Positions 8,707 through 17,425 of a stretch of 64,000 nucleotides of DNA are shown here, piece after piece (position 1 is the first letter of the stretch; each line of letters opens with the position of its first letter). The stretch comes from Bacteroidota bacterium. GTDB taxonomy: Bacteria; Bacteroidota; Bacteroidia; Flavobacteriales; Weeksellaceae. Made by a program: the position numbers and the translations under genes. The notes beneath the pieces were generated by a model. It was given only the letters and a program-made list of their open reading frames with translations. It was not told the origin of the DNA and did not search any database. Location: the NCBI GenBank assembly GCA_023422635.1, contig JAFAGO010000035.1, positions 110,644 through 174,643 on the forward strand. Direction: 5' to 3'.

Positions 8707-9447
8707 ATGGGAAGAGCATTTGAATATAGAAAAGCCTCCAAATTGGCAAGATGGGATAAAATGGCTAAAACATTTTCCCGAATCGGTAAAGACATCGCGA
8801 TTGCAGTTAAAGCTGGCGGACCTGACCCCGAATCAAACCCTGCATTAAGACGTTGCATCCAAAATGCAAAGGGAGCAAATATGCCTAAAGATAACGTAGA
8901 ACGCGCCATTAAGAAAGCTTCAGGAGCAGATGCTGAACAATATGACGAAGTAACTTACGAAGGTTATGGACAAGGAGGTGTTGCGTTTTTTATAGAATGT
9001 ACAACCAATAACCCAACGAGAACCGTTGCCAACGTTCGCGCAATTTTTAACAAGTTTGATGGAAACCTAGGGAAGAATGGAGAATTGGCTTTTATTTTTG
9101 ACCGAAAGGGTATTTTCAGTATTGATAAATCCCAAATAAAATTAGATTGGGATGACTTCGAGATGGAAATTATCGATGCAGGTGCCGAAGAAATTGACGC
9201 CGATGAAGAAGAAGTGATGATTACCACTGCTTTCGAAGATTTCGGCTCCCTAGCGCATAAACTTGAAGAACTTGGAATCGAGGTTAAAAGCGCAGAACTG
9301 CAGCGAATTCCAAATATGACGAAAGAGGTTTCTGAAGATCAATTTAAAGTTAACATGAAAATGCTAGAACGATTTGAGGAAGATGATGATGTACAAAACG
9401 TCTACCACAATATGGAGATCACCGATCAACTGATGAACTCTTTATAA
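8707..9447 (+). CDS. yebC: YebC/PmpR (TACO1) family protein
   Basis: The 246-residue cytoplasmic protein belongs to the YebC/TACO1 family, whose members have been described as DNA-binding regulators and, more recently, as translation factors. It shows the family start GRAFEYRKASKLARWDKMAKTFSRIGKDI, the hallmark NPALRRCIQNAKGANMPKDN and ECTTNNPTRTVANVR. The start at 8707 is chosen because the conserved domain begins there and a consensus promoter lies just upstream. It is a single gene with a terminator behind it. Confidence 0.92.
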   Translation: MGRAFEYRKASKLARWDKMAKTFSRIGKDIAIAVKAGGPDPESNPALRRCIQNAKGANMPKDNVERAIKKASGADAEQYDEVTYEGYGQGGVAFFIECTTNNPTRTVANVRAIFNKFDGNLGKNGELAFIFDRKGIFSIDKSQIKLDWDDFEMEIIDAGAEEIDADEEEVMITTAFEDFGSLAHKLEELGIEVKSAELQRIPNMTKEVSEDQFKVNMKMLERFEEDDDVQNVYHNMEITDQLMNSL

Positions 9448-9454
9448 AAATATC

Positions 9455-9487
9455 AAAGCCATCTCGTTTGCAGATGGCTTTTCTTTT
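9455..9487 (+). terminator. Terminator of the yebC-type gene
   Basis: Arms AAAGCCATCT (9455-9464) and AGATGGCTTT (9472-9481) with a short loop, followed by a T-rich tail. It lies between convergent genes and may also act, more weakly, for the leftward acetyltransferase. Confidence 0.9.
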
Positions 9488-9492
9488 TATAA

Positions 9493-9780
9493 CTATTTCA
9501 AAAAGATATCATCAATATCACTCATTTTATTCATCACCGACCTTGAGTAAGAGCAATGTGGATAAACATTCCATTTGTTTTCACGAGCAAAGCGAATCGC
9601 TTCTTCGACAAGATATTTGCCCATTCCGCGCCCTTCAAATTTAGGGTGCACCAAAACAAAAGAAATAATAAGTTTTTGATCATCGGGGAAAATGGTATAC
9701 GTTAAACGCCCCACTTCTTCAGTTTCGTTGTTTAATGCGATAAAACCACCATTACCGGATTTGTTATTTTCAAATTTCAT
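9493..9780 (-). CDS. Small GNAT-like N-acetyltransferase (YjdJ type)
   Basis: A 95-residue protein of the short Gcn5-related acetyltransferase family (PF14542-like). The acetyl-CoA-binding motif RGMGKYLVEEAI follows VHPKFEG, and the C-terminus holds a family-type PHCSYSRSVMNKM with a cysteine. The substrate is unknown. The short length is normal for this subfamily, not a truncation. It is convergent with the yebC-type gene. Confidence 0.8.
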   Translation of the reverse strand: MKFENNKSGNGGFIALNNETEEVGRLTYTIFPDDQKLIISFVLVHPKFEGRGMGKYLVEEAIRFARENKWNVYPHCSYSRSVMNKMSDIDDIFLK

Positions 9781-10182
9781 AAGGAATTTTTACCTAATAT
9801 ACGAAATCTAAAATCGTTCAGCTCGTGTAAAAATTACATCCTAAAGCGCATTCAGTTAAAAATTACCACTTATATTAGCTTGAAAAAGCTACAACGTTTA
9901 TAAACAATTCAGGACAACTAAAATACATATAAACAAACATTGTGTTAATAGTGAAAGAGCATACTTTTCGGTCATGGGATTTTACTCTTTTTTAAACATT
10001 AATAAAACGGAATTTACCACAGAAAGCATAACACGAATTGATGTTCAACATACAGATTACAATGAATTTTCGTACCTTAGAGAAGCTTTCCCAGACTGGA
10101 TTAGAATACCAGTTAAATAGATCATGAACATTAAACTTATCATAAAATATAAATCCTAAATTTTATAACAAACACATATCCG
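9781..10182. other. 402-bp region between the acetyltransferase and cutC
   Basis: Mostly AT-rich sequence. It contains one short open frame (9974-10120, listed separately), a small hairpin AGCTT-GAAA-AAGCT at 9877-9890 without a T-run, and a weak promoter-like TAAATTTT before cutC. No RNA gene was recognised. Confidence 0.5.
9974..10120 (+). CDS. Possible small ORF of 48 residues, function unknown
   Basis: ATG at 9974 to TAG at 10118. The protein starts MGFYSFLNINK and ends EAFPDWIRIPVK. The frame stays open upstream of the ATG to 9884, so this could be the tail of a decayed gene. No family is recognised. A stretch NEFSYLRE resembles DEFSYLRE in CutC encoded 200 bp downstream, but the surrounding residues differ. 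Coding status is unproven. Confidence 0.3.
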   Translation: MGFYSFLNINKTEFTTESITRIDVQHTDYNEFSYLREAFPDWIRIPVK

Positions 10183-10845
10183 ATGTTGGAAATTGCTTGC
10201 TTCGAAATTACCTCTGCTGAAATCGCATTAAACTCTGTCGCGGATCGCATCGAATTTTGCTCAGACTTTCAGTTAGGTGGCTTAACTCCTAATATTGATG
10301 AATTCTCTTACTTAAGAGAGAAATACGGCAAGCCCATCCATGTCATGATTCGCCCATCATCAGGATCTTTCTTCTACAGTGATAATGAATTTTTGAAAAT
10401 GAAAAAAAGTATTCAAGATTTTAAAAAGGCTGGTGCAAATGCGTTTGTTTTTGGAATTCTCGGAGAAAACTATGAAATCGACGAAGAAAAAAATAAAATA
10501 CTAATCGATACGGCTGATGGAATTCCTTGCATCTTTCATCGCGCTATTGATCGAACTCCCAATTTAGAGAAGTCAGTTGAAAAACTCATATCATTACGAT
10601 TCAAAGAAGTTTTAACTTCGGGAGGGAAAAAGACCGCGATAGAAGGTAAAGACACAATTAAAACACTCATCAAAAATTTCAGTTCGGAGATCAAAATTCT
10701 TATTGGCGGCGGTGTACGTTCAACGAATATTGCAGCGCTAAAAAATTATACGCTAGGAAAATACTTTCATTCATCCGCAATATTACCTTATGAAACTTTT
10801 GCAAATGATCAGGAAATTAAGAAGCTAAAAGAAATTGTCTTTTAA
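10183..10845 (+). CDS. cutC: CutC family protein
   Basis: TIM-barrel protein named for copper homeostasis, although the reaction it catalyses is uncertain. The 220 residues show the family signatures EIACFEI at the start, ADRIEFCSDFQLGGLTP, IHVMIRP, FHRAIDR, ILTSGG-like VLTSGGKKTA and LIGGGVRSTNI. Length is slightly short of E. coli CutC (about 248) but covers the barrel. It is a single gene convergent with the yajC cluster. Confidence 0.88.
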   Translation: MLEIACFEITSAEIALNSVADRIEFCSDFQLGGLTPNIDEFSYLREKYGKPIHVMIRPSSGSFFYSDNEFLKMKKSIQDFKKAGANAFVFGILGENYEIDEEKNKILIDTADGIPCIFHRAIDRTPNLEKSVEKLISLRFKEVLTSGGKKTAIEGKDTIKTLIKNFSSEIKILIGGGVRSTNIAALKNYTLGKYFHSSAILPYETFANDQEIKKLKEIVF

Positions 10846-10876
10846 TAAAAATTTCCGACACCTACGGCATCGGAAA
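10846..10876 (-). terminator. Terminator of the nusB-DUF1573-yajC unit
   Basis: Arms TTTCCGA (10852-10858) and TCGGAAA (10870-10876). Read on the minus strand the hairpin is followed by TTTTTATT. It lies between convergent cutC and yajC. Confidence 0.7.
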
Positions 10877-10909
10877 ACAACATTATATCTTGAACTAAAA
10901 ATCTCGTTT

Positions 10910-11227
10910 TTACTTTTCCTCCTTTGCTTCTGGAAAGCGCGCTGCAGTAAATTCTCTTGAAATTGCAGCTTTCTCGAATTTTAGTTTTCCGGATAAGGTT
11001 TCAATAATCACACCATCATCCATTATTTGTGCTATTCTTCCATGAAGTCCTGAAGTAGTTACTACCCTACTTCCTACTTTCAAAGATTCCTGAAAATTCT
11101 TTTCTTGTTTTTGTTTTTTCATCTGAGGACGAATCATCAGAAAATAAAAGGCAACAAACATCAAACCCATCATTAATAAGGTTGGAGTCATCGATCCTTC
11201 TGCTGCTTGTAATACTAAAAGAGTCAT
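10910..11227 (-). CDS. yajC: Preprotein translocase accessory subunit YajC
   Basis: Single-pass inner-membrane protein that accompanies SecDF in protein export. The 105-residue protein has one membrane helix (about 14-33) ending in the family motif YFLMIRPQMKKQKQ. A small cytoplasmic domain follows (SLKVGSRVVTTSGLHGRI). It lies 17 bp downstream of the DUF1573 lipoprotein gene, in the usual Bacteroidota order nusB-DUF1573-yajC. Confidence 0.93.
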   Translation of the reverse strand: MTLLVLQAAEGSMTPTLLMMGLMFVAFYFLMIRPQMKKQKQEKNFQESLKVGSRVVTTSGLHGRIAQIMDDGVIIETLSGKLKFEKAAISREFTAARFPEAKEEK

Positions 11228-11244
11228 GTATTTGGGATTTTAAA

Positions 11245-11748
11245 TTACGGAGTTACGTTACCTGTAAAACTGATAACAATTGGTGCAGTTTCTACATTCG
11301 CATACACTTCAGCTTGTTTGTGAATTTGTCCATCGAAGTTAGATGAATCAAATTTCAAAGTAATGGTTCCCGTTTTACCAGGCATAATAGGATCCTTCGT
11401 ATAGTCCGGTGCGGTACAACCACAACCCGGTTTAACTGCAGAAATAATTAATGGATTAGTACCTGTATTGGTTACAACATATTGATGTTCTACAGATTCT
11501 CCTTTTTTAATATCTCCAAAATTAAAGGTATTTTCCGCTAATGCAAGCGTTGTTAAAGGTTTAGACTGTGCGTCTTTAACCATTTGGTCGTGCTGATTTT
11601 CTGCAGATTGAGCGGGTGCTAAATCGGAAGTTTGTGCAACATCTTCGGTTGTTGCTAATTGATCAGCAGGTTGGTTTTGATCTTTTTTACAAGATTGTAC
11701 TCCTGCTGCCATAATGCAAAGCGTTAGTCCTAAAATTAATTTTTTCAT
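11245..11748 (-). CDS. DUF1573 domain lipoprotein
   Basis: A 167-residue exported lipoprotein. The signal peptide ends in the lipobox VQSC (Cys20). A low-complexity linker follows, then a DUF1573 Ig-like domain (about 70-165) with FNFGDIKKGESVEHQYVVTNTG and VKPGCGCTAPDYTKDPI. The domain is very common in Bacteroidota and its role is unknown. It lies 8 bp downstream of nusB and 17 bp before yajC, so the three are one transcript. Confidence 0.85.
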   Translation of the reverse strand: MKKLILGLTLCIMAAGVQSCKKDQNQPADQLATTEDVAQTSDLAPAQSAENQHDQMVKDAQSKPLTTLALAENTFNFGDIKKGESVEHQYVVTNTGTNPLIISAVKPGCGCTAPDYTKDPIMPGKTGTITLKFDSSNFDGQIHKQAEVYANVETAPIVISFTGNVTP

Positions 11749-11756
11749 TTTTATAT

Positions 11757-12665
11757 TTAATTAACTCGATTGATGTCTTTTGAATATTTATCTAAAATTC
11801 CATTAATAAAAATGCTTGATTTCTCAGTTCCAAAAACTTTAGAAATTTCAACATACTCATTAATAATAATTTTGTAGGCAGTTAACGGAAAATGATCCAA
11901 TTCGGCAATTCCTGCAACCAAAATCACTTTATCCATTAGGGAAATACGGTCCAGTTCCCAATTTTGTAAACGTTCCTCGATTTTCTTCTCGTTTTCATCC
12001 CAATGATTTAAAGATTGCGTAAGTAATTTACTAGCAAATTCTTTATCGCCTTCATCCTTAATTACACGGATTAAAGTGTGAGTATTTTCATCTGGCTTCA
12101 TAAATCCGATCGTTTTTTGAACCATTGAATTCGCAATATGAAAATCATCAGCCCAACTCAATTCTTTTTCTTCATAATGCTCGTGAAACATTTCATTCTC
12201 AGCCACATATTTCAGAAAAATCTTCCCTACAAATTTCTGCGAAGCCTCAAAACTATCGTCTTCATCTTTCATAAAATCTTGATAGCGTTTTCCGGCTACC
12301 ATTCTTTGAAAGGTTTTTACTAAAAGTTCGTTGTGAAGATCCCAATTCAGTTCTTTATGTTTCGAAGTATAATCTCTTCTAGCTTCATTATCTTCAATTT
12401 GCAGAAGAATGGGATTATTGATGAATTTCTGATTAGGGTTAAGGTCGTGTTCAGATTTGATGAATTTATTCTTTCCGATTTCAATTTGTTGTTCTGCCAA
12501 CCTGCGTAAGCCGACTAAGAAATTGAGCTGATAGATGTACAGATCGTAAATCTTTTCAATTCCTGTAAACATATTTTTCTCCAGAACCGTGTATTTTATT
12601 GGATTCTGGTAGTAGGAATACAAGGATTCCACTACTTTTTCTCGGATTTGTCTTCTTCCTAACAT
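11757..12665 (-). CDS. nusB: Transcription antitermination protein NusB (long Bacteroidota form)
   Basis: Component of the rRNA antitermination complex with NusE (S10). The NusB fold occupies about residues 170-300, ending with HFPLTAYKIIINEYVEISKVFGTEKSSIFINGILDKYSKD (C-terminal helices). The 302-residue length is twice that of E. coli NusB, with an N-terminal helical extension that begins LGRRQIREKVVESLYSY; this is normal for the phylum. A consensus box TATCTTTG lies 20 bases before the ATG. It is the first gene of the nusB-DUF1573-yajC unit. Confidence 0.92.
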   Translation of the reverse strand: MLGRRQIREKVVESLYSYYQNPIKYTVLEKNMFTGIEKIYDLYIYQLNFLVGLRRLAEQQIEIGKNKFIKSEHDLNPNQKFINNPILLQIEDNEARRDYTSKHKELNWDLHNELLVKTFQRMVAGKRYQDFMKDEDDSFEASQKFVGKIFLKYVAENEMFHEHYEEKELSWADDFHIANSMVQKTIGFMKPDENTHTLIRVIKDEGDKEFASKLLTQSLNHWDENEKKIEERLQNWELDRISLMDKVILVAGIAELDHFPLTAYKIIINEYVEISKVFGTEKSSIFINGILDKYSKDINRVN

Positions 12666-12685
12666 TCAAAGATCGTATTTGGTTG

Positions 12686-12693
12686 CAAAGATA
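12686..12693 (-). promoter_or_regulatory. Promoter -7 box of nusB
   Basis: TATCTTTG on the minus strand matches TAnnTTTG. A TTTG lies 24 bases further upstream, a somewhat long spacing. Confidence 0.55.
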
Positions 12694-12783
12694 GGGAAAA
12701 TACAGCAATTATGAATACAAATGATTGCATCCTTTCATTTTGAATTTTAAACTAGGGTTCAAACCTATTTCATCGATTTTCAG

Positions 12784-12791
12784 TAATTTTG
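12784..12791 (+). promoter_or_regulatory. Promoter -7 box of the ABC exporter gene
   Basis: TAATTTTG matches TAnnTTTG, ten bases before the ATG at 12802, so the leader is very short. Confidence 0.55.
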
Positions 12792-12801
12792 CCATTCGTT
12801 T

Positions 12802-14463
12802 ATGAAAGCACTCAAAACCTTAAACCCCTACTTTTGGAAACATCGAACTTTGTTGTTTTGGGGATTTGTATTTATTATCCTCAGCAATTTCTTTAATATT
12901 TTTAAAGTTCAATATGTTGGTAAATCTGTAGATCAACTCGCCGATTCTGGTAAATTAGGATTTAATAAAGAAATCTTAATCTATGTTGCTATTATAGTAG
13001 GATCATCTCTATTAACGGGACTTTTCACCTTTATGATGAGACAAACAATTATTGTTTCTTCCCGCAGAATAGAATACGAACTGAAAAACAAAATCTTTCG
13101 GCATTACGAAGAAATGTCTTTAACACAATACAAAAAAACCACCATCGGCGACTTAATGAATCGTTTAAGTGAAGATGTTGTTGCGGTTAGAATGTACTTG
13201 GGTCCTGGCGTAATGTATGTCGCAAATTTGCTGGTTTTATTGGTGATTACCAGCGTATACATGTGGCGTACTGATCCATCCATGATGCTTTGGACACTGC
13301 TTCCGTTGCCAATACTTTCTTTTGTAATTTATAAAGTAAGTTCCATCATCAACCGAAAATCGAAGATAATGCAGAAGAGCCAATCTGCAATTTCCACATT
13401 TGTGCAAGATAGTTTTTCGGGTATTCGAGTGGTAAAATTCTTTGCAAAAGAAAAGTACATTGAGAAAAATTACGGAATAAAAGTTTCCGATTATCAAGCA
13501 AAAGCACTTGATCTTGCAAAAACAGAGGCCTCTTTTTTTACCATTATCCTCTTTGTAATTGGCGTTTTAAATGTGGTGATTCTCTATATCGGTGGACAAA
13601 AATATATTGCGGGAGAATTAAGCGTTGGGAAAATCGCAGATTTCTTCATGTACATCAACATTCTTATTTGGCCCTTCACGATGGTGGGCTGGATAACCTC
13701 TGTAAACCAACGTGCAGATGCATCAATGACCAGGATTAATGAGTTTTTAGATCAGAAATCAGAAATTCAAGATACCAATCAAAACCAATATCCTTTTGCC
13801 GGCGAAATTGAATTTAAAAATGTTTCCTACGTTTATCCCAATACGGAAATAAAAGCTTTAGAAAATTTGAGTTTTAAAGTTAACGCAGGTGAAAGTTTAG
13901 CAATTATGGGAAAAACAGGAAGCGGTAAATCAACCATTGCCCTTTTGCTTTGTAGATTAATTGATCCAACAGAAGGCGAAATTTTAATTGATGGTAAAAA
14001 CCTTAAAGAACACAACCTCAACGCTTACCGCAACAATTTAGGCTATATTCCGCAGGAAAGCTATCTGTTTTCCGATACCATTGAGAACAATATCGGTTTT
14101 GCCATCGACCAACCAACAGCAAAAAAAGTAGTGAAATTTGCTAAAATTGCAGATGTTGATAAAAACATTATTGAATTCAAAGATCAGTACAAAACTATGG
14201 TTGGAGAACGTGGCGTGATGCTTTCTGGTGGACAAAAACAACGTATTTGCATCGCAAGAGCTTTAATAAAAGAACCCAAAATCTTAATATTCGATGATTC
14301 GCTTTCCGCATTGGATACAGAAACTGAAGAAAATGTGCTACAGAACATCAATAGAGAAGTTAAAAACGCCACTTCGATCATCATCACCCATCGCGAAAGC
14401 AGTGCTAAGCGCGCCGATAAAATCTTGCAATTAACACCAATAGACAATCATGAATTTGCATAG
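12802..14463 (+). CDS. ABC exporter, fused membrane and ATPase domains (MsbA/MdlB-like)
   Basis: A half-transporter that should work as a dimer. The 553 residues hold a six-helix transmembrane domain (about 15-310) and a C-terminal ATPase with Walker A GKTGSGKST, Q-loop YIPQES, signature LSGGQKQR, Walker B ILIFDD followed by SLSALD, and H-loop ITHRES. The type IV exporter fold fits lipid or drug export, but the substrate cannot be read from the sequence. It ends soon after the H-loop, about 20-30 residues shorter than many relatives. Confidence 0.88.
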   Translation: MKALKTLNPYFWKHRTLLFWGFVFIILSNFFNIFKVQYVGKSVDQLADSGKLGFNKEILIYVAIIVGSSLLTGLFTFMMRQTIIVSSRRIEYELKNKIFRHYEEMSLTQYKKTTIGDLMNRLSEDVVAVRMYLGPGVMYVANLLVLLVITSVYMWRTDPSMMLWTLLPLPILSFVIYKVSSIINRKSKIMQKSQSAISTFVQDSFSGIRVVKFFAKEKYIEKNYGIKVSDYQAKALDLAKTEASFFTIILFVIGVLNVVILYIGGQKYIAGELSVGKIADFFMYINILIWPFTMVGWITSVNQRADASMTRINEFLDQKSEIQDTNQNQYPFAGEIEFKNVSYVYPNTEIKALENLSFKVNAGESLAIMGKTGSGKSTIALLLCRLIDPTEGEILIDGKNLKEHNLNAYRNNLGYIPQESYLFSDTIENNIGFAIDQPTAKKVVKFAKIADVDKNIIEFKDQYKTMVGERGVMLSGGQKQRICIARALIKEPKILIFDDSLSALDTETEENVLQNINREVKNATSIIITHRESSAKRADKILQLTPIDNHEFA

Positions 14464-14516
14464 CAAATCTTAATTTTTCAAATTTTTAAGCGAATCACTT
14501 TATTTTGAAAAAAATA

Positions 14517-14547
14517 TTTGGCAGTTACTTGAAAAATTTTATATTTG
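14517..14547 (+). promoter_or_regulatory. Promoter of the PUR-domain gene
   Basis: TTTG (14517-14520), exactly 19 bases, TATATTTG (14540-14547): a textbook Bacteroidetes promoter. It lies inside a longer open frame and so places the translation start at 14580. Confidence 0.85.
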
Positions 14548-14579
14548 TTACACAAGATTTCAAAAAAAAACATCGTACA

Positions 14580-14915
14580 ATGAGTGATTACAAGGAACGC
14601 CACGAAAATGAGATTTTTACGAAGGTGTTAAAAGCGGGAAGAAGAACCTATTTCTTTGATGTGCGCGAGACGAAAGCAGGAGATTATTACCTTACGATTA
14701 CCGAAAGCAAAAAGAACTTTGGTGAAAATGGAGAGGCCTCTTTCGAGAAACATAAAATCTACCTTTACAAAGAAGATTTTAAAAGTTTCCAAGATATGTT
14801 TAAAGAATCATCAGAATTTATCATCAACGAAAAAGGTGAAGATGTGATCTCGGAGAAACATGAAAAAGACTTCAAGGCAAAATCATACACAATCGAAAGC
14901 GACGACGAAGTTTAA
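14580..14915 (+). CDS. PUR family DNA/RNA-binding protein (DUF3276)
   Basis: A 111-residue protein of the Bacteroidota PUR family, related to the eukaryotic Pur-alpha nucleic-acid-binding repeat. It shows TKVLKAGRRTYFFDVRETKAGDYYLTITESKK, an aromatic and basic strand set, then KHKIYLYKEDF. The start at 14580 is chosen because a perfect promoter lies at 14517-14547, inside the longer frame that begins at 14505. It has its own terminator. The cellular target is unknown. Confidence 0.85.
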   Translation: MSDYKERHENEIFTKVLKAGRRTYFFDVRETKAGDYYLTITESKKNFGENGEASFEKHKIYLYKEDFKSFQDMFKESSEFIINEKGEDVISEKHEKDFKAKSYTIESDDEV

Positions 14916-14920
14916 AATAC

Positions 14921-14946
14921 AGCATCCTGAAAAGGATGCTTTTTTT
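14921..14946 (+). terminator. Terminator of the PUR-domain gene
   Basis: Arms AGCATCCT (14921-14928) and AGGATGCT (14933-14940) closed by a GAAA loop, then six T residues. It may also serve convergent lpxB. Confidence 0.92.
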
Positions 14947-16054
14947 ATTTAGATACTGCAGAAATTACTAATTCAGCGGCTTGGTCACTTGCACCACTTC
15001 CACCTAAAACAGTTCTTAATTCCTCATAATCCGCCAAAATTCTATCGCGGTTTCCACCTAAAACTAATTGAAGTTGCTCTACCAAATTTGCCGTATTTAA
15101 ATCTTTCTGAATTAATTCTTTCACCACTTCCCGATTCATAATCAAATTCACCAAAGAAATGTACTCGATATTTTTAACCACTCGCTTGCCGATTTCGTAA
15201 GAAATTGTACTGCTTTTGTAGCAAACAACTTCTGGAATATTGAGCAACGCCGTTTCTAAAGTTGCGGTACCAGAGGTCACCAAAGCAGCCCTTGAACACC
15301 TAAGCAAATCGTATGTTTTATTGGAAACAAAATGTACATTTTCGTCTACATAACGCTGATAAAATTCTTGTGGCAAACTAGGTGCTCCCGCAATTACAAA
15401 TTGATATTCTGGAAAAAACGGACGAACAGAAAGCATAACTTGAAGCATTTTTTCTACTTCTTGCTTACGAGAGCCAGGCAACAGTGCGATAATTTCTTTA
15501 CTGTTTAATCCATTTTGAGACTTAAAACTTTCCACATCAATCTGAGGCAAATTCGAAATAGCGTCAAGCAAAGGGTGACCAACAAAATGTACATCCACAT
15601 GATGTTTTCTGTAAAAATCCTTTTCAAAAGGAAGAATTACCAACATTTCATCTACATACTTTCTGATGGTTTTCACGCGTCCCTCTTTCCACGCCCAAAG
15701 TTGCGGCGAAATATAATACACAACTTTAATCCCAAGGTTATGTGCAAATTCAGCAATTCTTAAATTAAATCCAGGATAATCGATGAGAATTAAAACATCC
15801 GGTTGATAACGGGCAATATCGTCTTTACAAAACGTAATATTTTTAAGAATAGTTCCTAAGTTTTTGGCAACTTCCAAAAATCCCATAAACGCCAAATCTC
15901 GGTAATGTTTTACCAGTGTACCGCCAACTTTATGCATTAAATCGCCACCCCATAATCGAAATTCCGCATGAGGATCTTTAGATTTTAACGACTTCATTAA
16001 ATTGCTTCCGTGTAAATCACCAGATGCTTCTCCCGCGATGATGTAATATTTCAA
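14945..16054 (-). CDS. lpxB: Lipid-A-disaccharide synthase, TTG start
   Basis: Joins UDP-diacylglucosamine and lipid X to make the lipid A disaccharide at the inner membrane. The 369 residues show the GT19 signatures: N-terminal YYIIAGEASGDLHG, LIDYPGFNLR, VVYYISPQLWAWKEGR, LLPGSRKQEV, and TSGTATLETALLN. The start is read as TTG at 16054: the conserved N-terminus begins immediately after it, and the upstream frame meets a TGA before any ATG. It is a single gene convergent with the PUR-domain gene. Confidence 0.93.
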   Translation of the reverse strand: MKYYIIAGEASGDLHGSNLMKSLKSKDPHAEFRLWGGDLMHKVGGTLVKHYRDLAFMGFLEVAKNLGTILKNITFCKDDIARYQPDVLILIDYPGFNLRIAEFAHNLGIKVVYYISPQLWAWKEGRVKTIRKYVDEMLVILPFEKDFYRKHHVDVHFVGHPLLDAISNLPQIDVESFKSQNGLNSKEIIALLPGSRKQEVEKMLQVMLSVRPFFPEYQFVIAGAPSLPQEFYQRYVDENVHFVSNKTYDLLRCSRAALVTSGTATLETALLNIPEVVCYKSSTISYEIGKRVVKNIEYISLVNLIMNREVVKELIQKDLNTANLVEQLQLVLGGNRDRILADYEELRTVLGGSGASDQAAELVISAVSK

Positions 16055-16112
16055 AACAAATTGTAGATTTCACATTAAAAATTTGAGCTCAACTCAAATC
16101 AATTATTTCACT

Positions 16113-16120
16113 TAAATTTG
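16113..16120 (+). promoter_or_regulatory. Promoter -7 box of the DUF2480 gene
   Basis: TAAATTTG matches TAnnTTTG, 20 bases before the ATG at 16141. No -33 element at the usual distance. Confidence 0.5.
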
Positions 16121-16140
16121 TGTAAAGATAGCAAATAAAA

Positions 16141-16650
16141 ATGGCTGAAGAATTCGAAATAAAAAACCGTGTATCCGAAAGTGGACTTGTAAATTTTAAC
16201 CTTGAAGATCTCCTTCCAAAAGGCGAAAGAAAAGGGATTGACCTGAAAGATTTTCTTTTTCAAGAATTGATTTTAAAGGAAAAAGATTTTAGAGAAAAAG
16301 TAGCGGAAATAAATCCTGAAATGTACGAAAATGCATACGTTTACATTTATAATTCTGCAGATGCAATCGTTCCGCTTTGGGCCTATTTTTTAATAACTGC
16401 AAAAATTACCGATGTTACCAAAAAAGTAATTTTTGGAAATCGAGAAGATTTGGAAGTTTTATTAATGCACAACGCGATTCAAACCTATGATTTTTCTGCA
16501 CTTCAAGACAAAAGAGTTTTGGTGAAAGGATGTTCCGATAATACCATTCCGGAAAATGCATATATTGAATTGGTGGAACAACTTAAACCCATTGTAAAGT
16601 CGCTAATGTTTGGCGAAGCATGCTCTAACGTTCCTATTTTTAAAAATTAA
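16141..16650 (+). CDS. DUF2480 family protein
   Basis: A 169-residue cytoplasmic protein conserved in Bacteroidota. It has LVNFNLEDLLPKGERKGIDLKDFLFQELILKEKDFR near the start, SADAIVPLWAYFLI in the middle and RVLVKGCSDNTIPENAYIELVEQLKPIVKSLMFGEACSNVPI at the end, with two conserved cysteines. These fit DUF2480. No function is established. It is followed by a separate promoter region for the next gene. Confidence 0.8.
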   Translation: MAEEFEIKNRVSESGLVNFNLEDLLPKGERKGIDLKDFLFQELILKEKDFREKVAEINPEMYENAYVYIYNSADAIVPLWAYFLITAKITDVTKKVIFGNREDLEVLLMHNAIQTYDFSALQDKRVLVKGCSDNTIPENAYIELVEQLKPIVKSLMFGEACSNVPIFKN

Positions 16651-16740
16651 TTCTAACAAATTTTATAATCCTCCGCTGAAATTTAGGGTATGTTTTTTGA
16701 TAAAATTGAAACACTTTTAAAAAACAAAAATAAATAAACT

Positions 16741-17403
16741 ATGGGTCTATTGGATTTATTAACTGGAAATGCCGGAAATCAAGTTGCAGCACAAGCTGAA
16801 AACAAATTTGGCGTTAGCAAAAATCAAATTATCGCACTTTTAGCGGTTTCTGCTCCATTAATCATTTCTTATTTGAAGAAAAAATCACAAAACGAACAGG
16901 AAGCAGAAGCGTTGAATACTGCATTGGATCGTGATCACGATGGCAGCATTCTTAACGATCCTACACAAGCTGAATCGAGAGAAACTGAAGGAGGCTCAAT
17001 TCTTAACCATATTTTTGGAAGCAATAAATCATCCGTTGAAAATCAACTTTCTGCGAATACAGGAATTTCAATTGGTAAAATTGGACCAATATTGGCAATG
17101 TTGGCGCCACTAATTATGGGCTACATTGGTAAAGAAAAACAACAAAATAACGTTAGTGCAGGCGGTTTGGGAGATCTTTTAGGTGGTATTTTAGGAAAAG
17201 CTTCTCAACAAGTGCAAACAGAACAATCCAATCCGTTGAACGATATTCTCGGTCAAGTTTTGGGAGGAAACTCTTCTCAACAAAGTTCCTCTAATCCTCT
17301 AAACGATATCCTCGGAAGCGTACTTGGCGGTGGACAACAAAAACAAACCTCTCAAGGTGGCGTACTTGGCGATTTATTGGGAAGTATTTTAGGAGGGAAA
17401 TAA
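16741..17403 (+). CDS. DUF937 domain protein with Gly/Gln-rich repeated tail
   Basis: A 220-residue protein of the DUF937 (YidB-related) family. The first part (about 1-135) carries two copies of a helix pair (KNQIIALLAVSAPLIISYLKKK and IGPILAMLAPLIMGYIGKEK). The second part is a low-complexity tail with repeated LGDLLGGILGK and NPLNDILGSVLGG units separated by Gln/Ser runs. There is no signal peptide. The family has no proven function. The gene ends in a clear terminator. Confidence 0.8.
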   Translation: MGLLDLLTGNAGNQVAAQAENKFGVSKNQIIALLAVSAPLIISYLKKKSQNEQEAEALNTALDRDHDGSILNDPTQAESRETEGGSILNHIFGSNKSSVENQLSANTGISIGKIGPILAMLAPLIMGYIGKEKQQNNVSAGGLGDLLGGILGKASQQVQTEQSNPLNDILGQVLGGNSSQQSSSNPLNDILGSVLGGGQQKQTSQGGVLGDLLGSILGGK

Positions 17404-17425
17404 TTTTTTCTAAATCATAAAAAGG

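Noticed and set aside
9877..9890. Terminator downstream of the acetyltransferase region
   Set aside because: The hairpin has a GAAA loop and five-base arms but no T-run in either direction, and no gene ends next to it.
12802..14463. Truncated or broken ABC exporter
   Set aside because: It ends about 20-30 residues earlier than some relatives but all ATPase motifs including the H-loop are present, so it is treated as intact.
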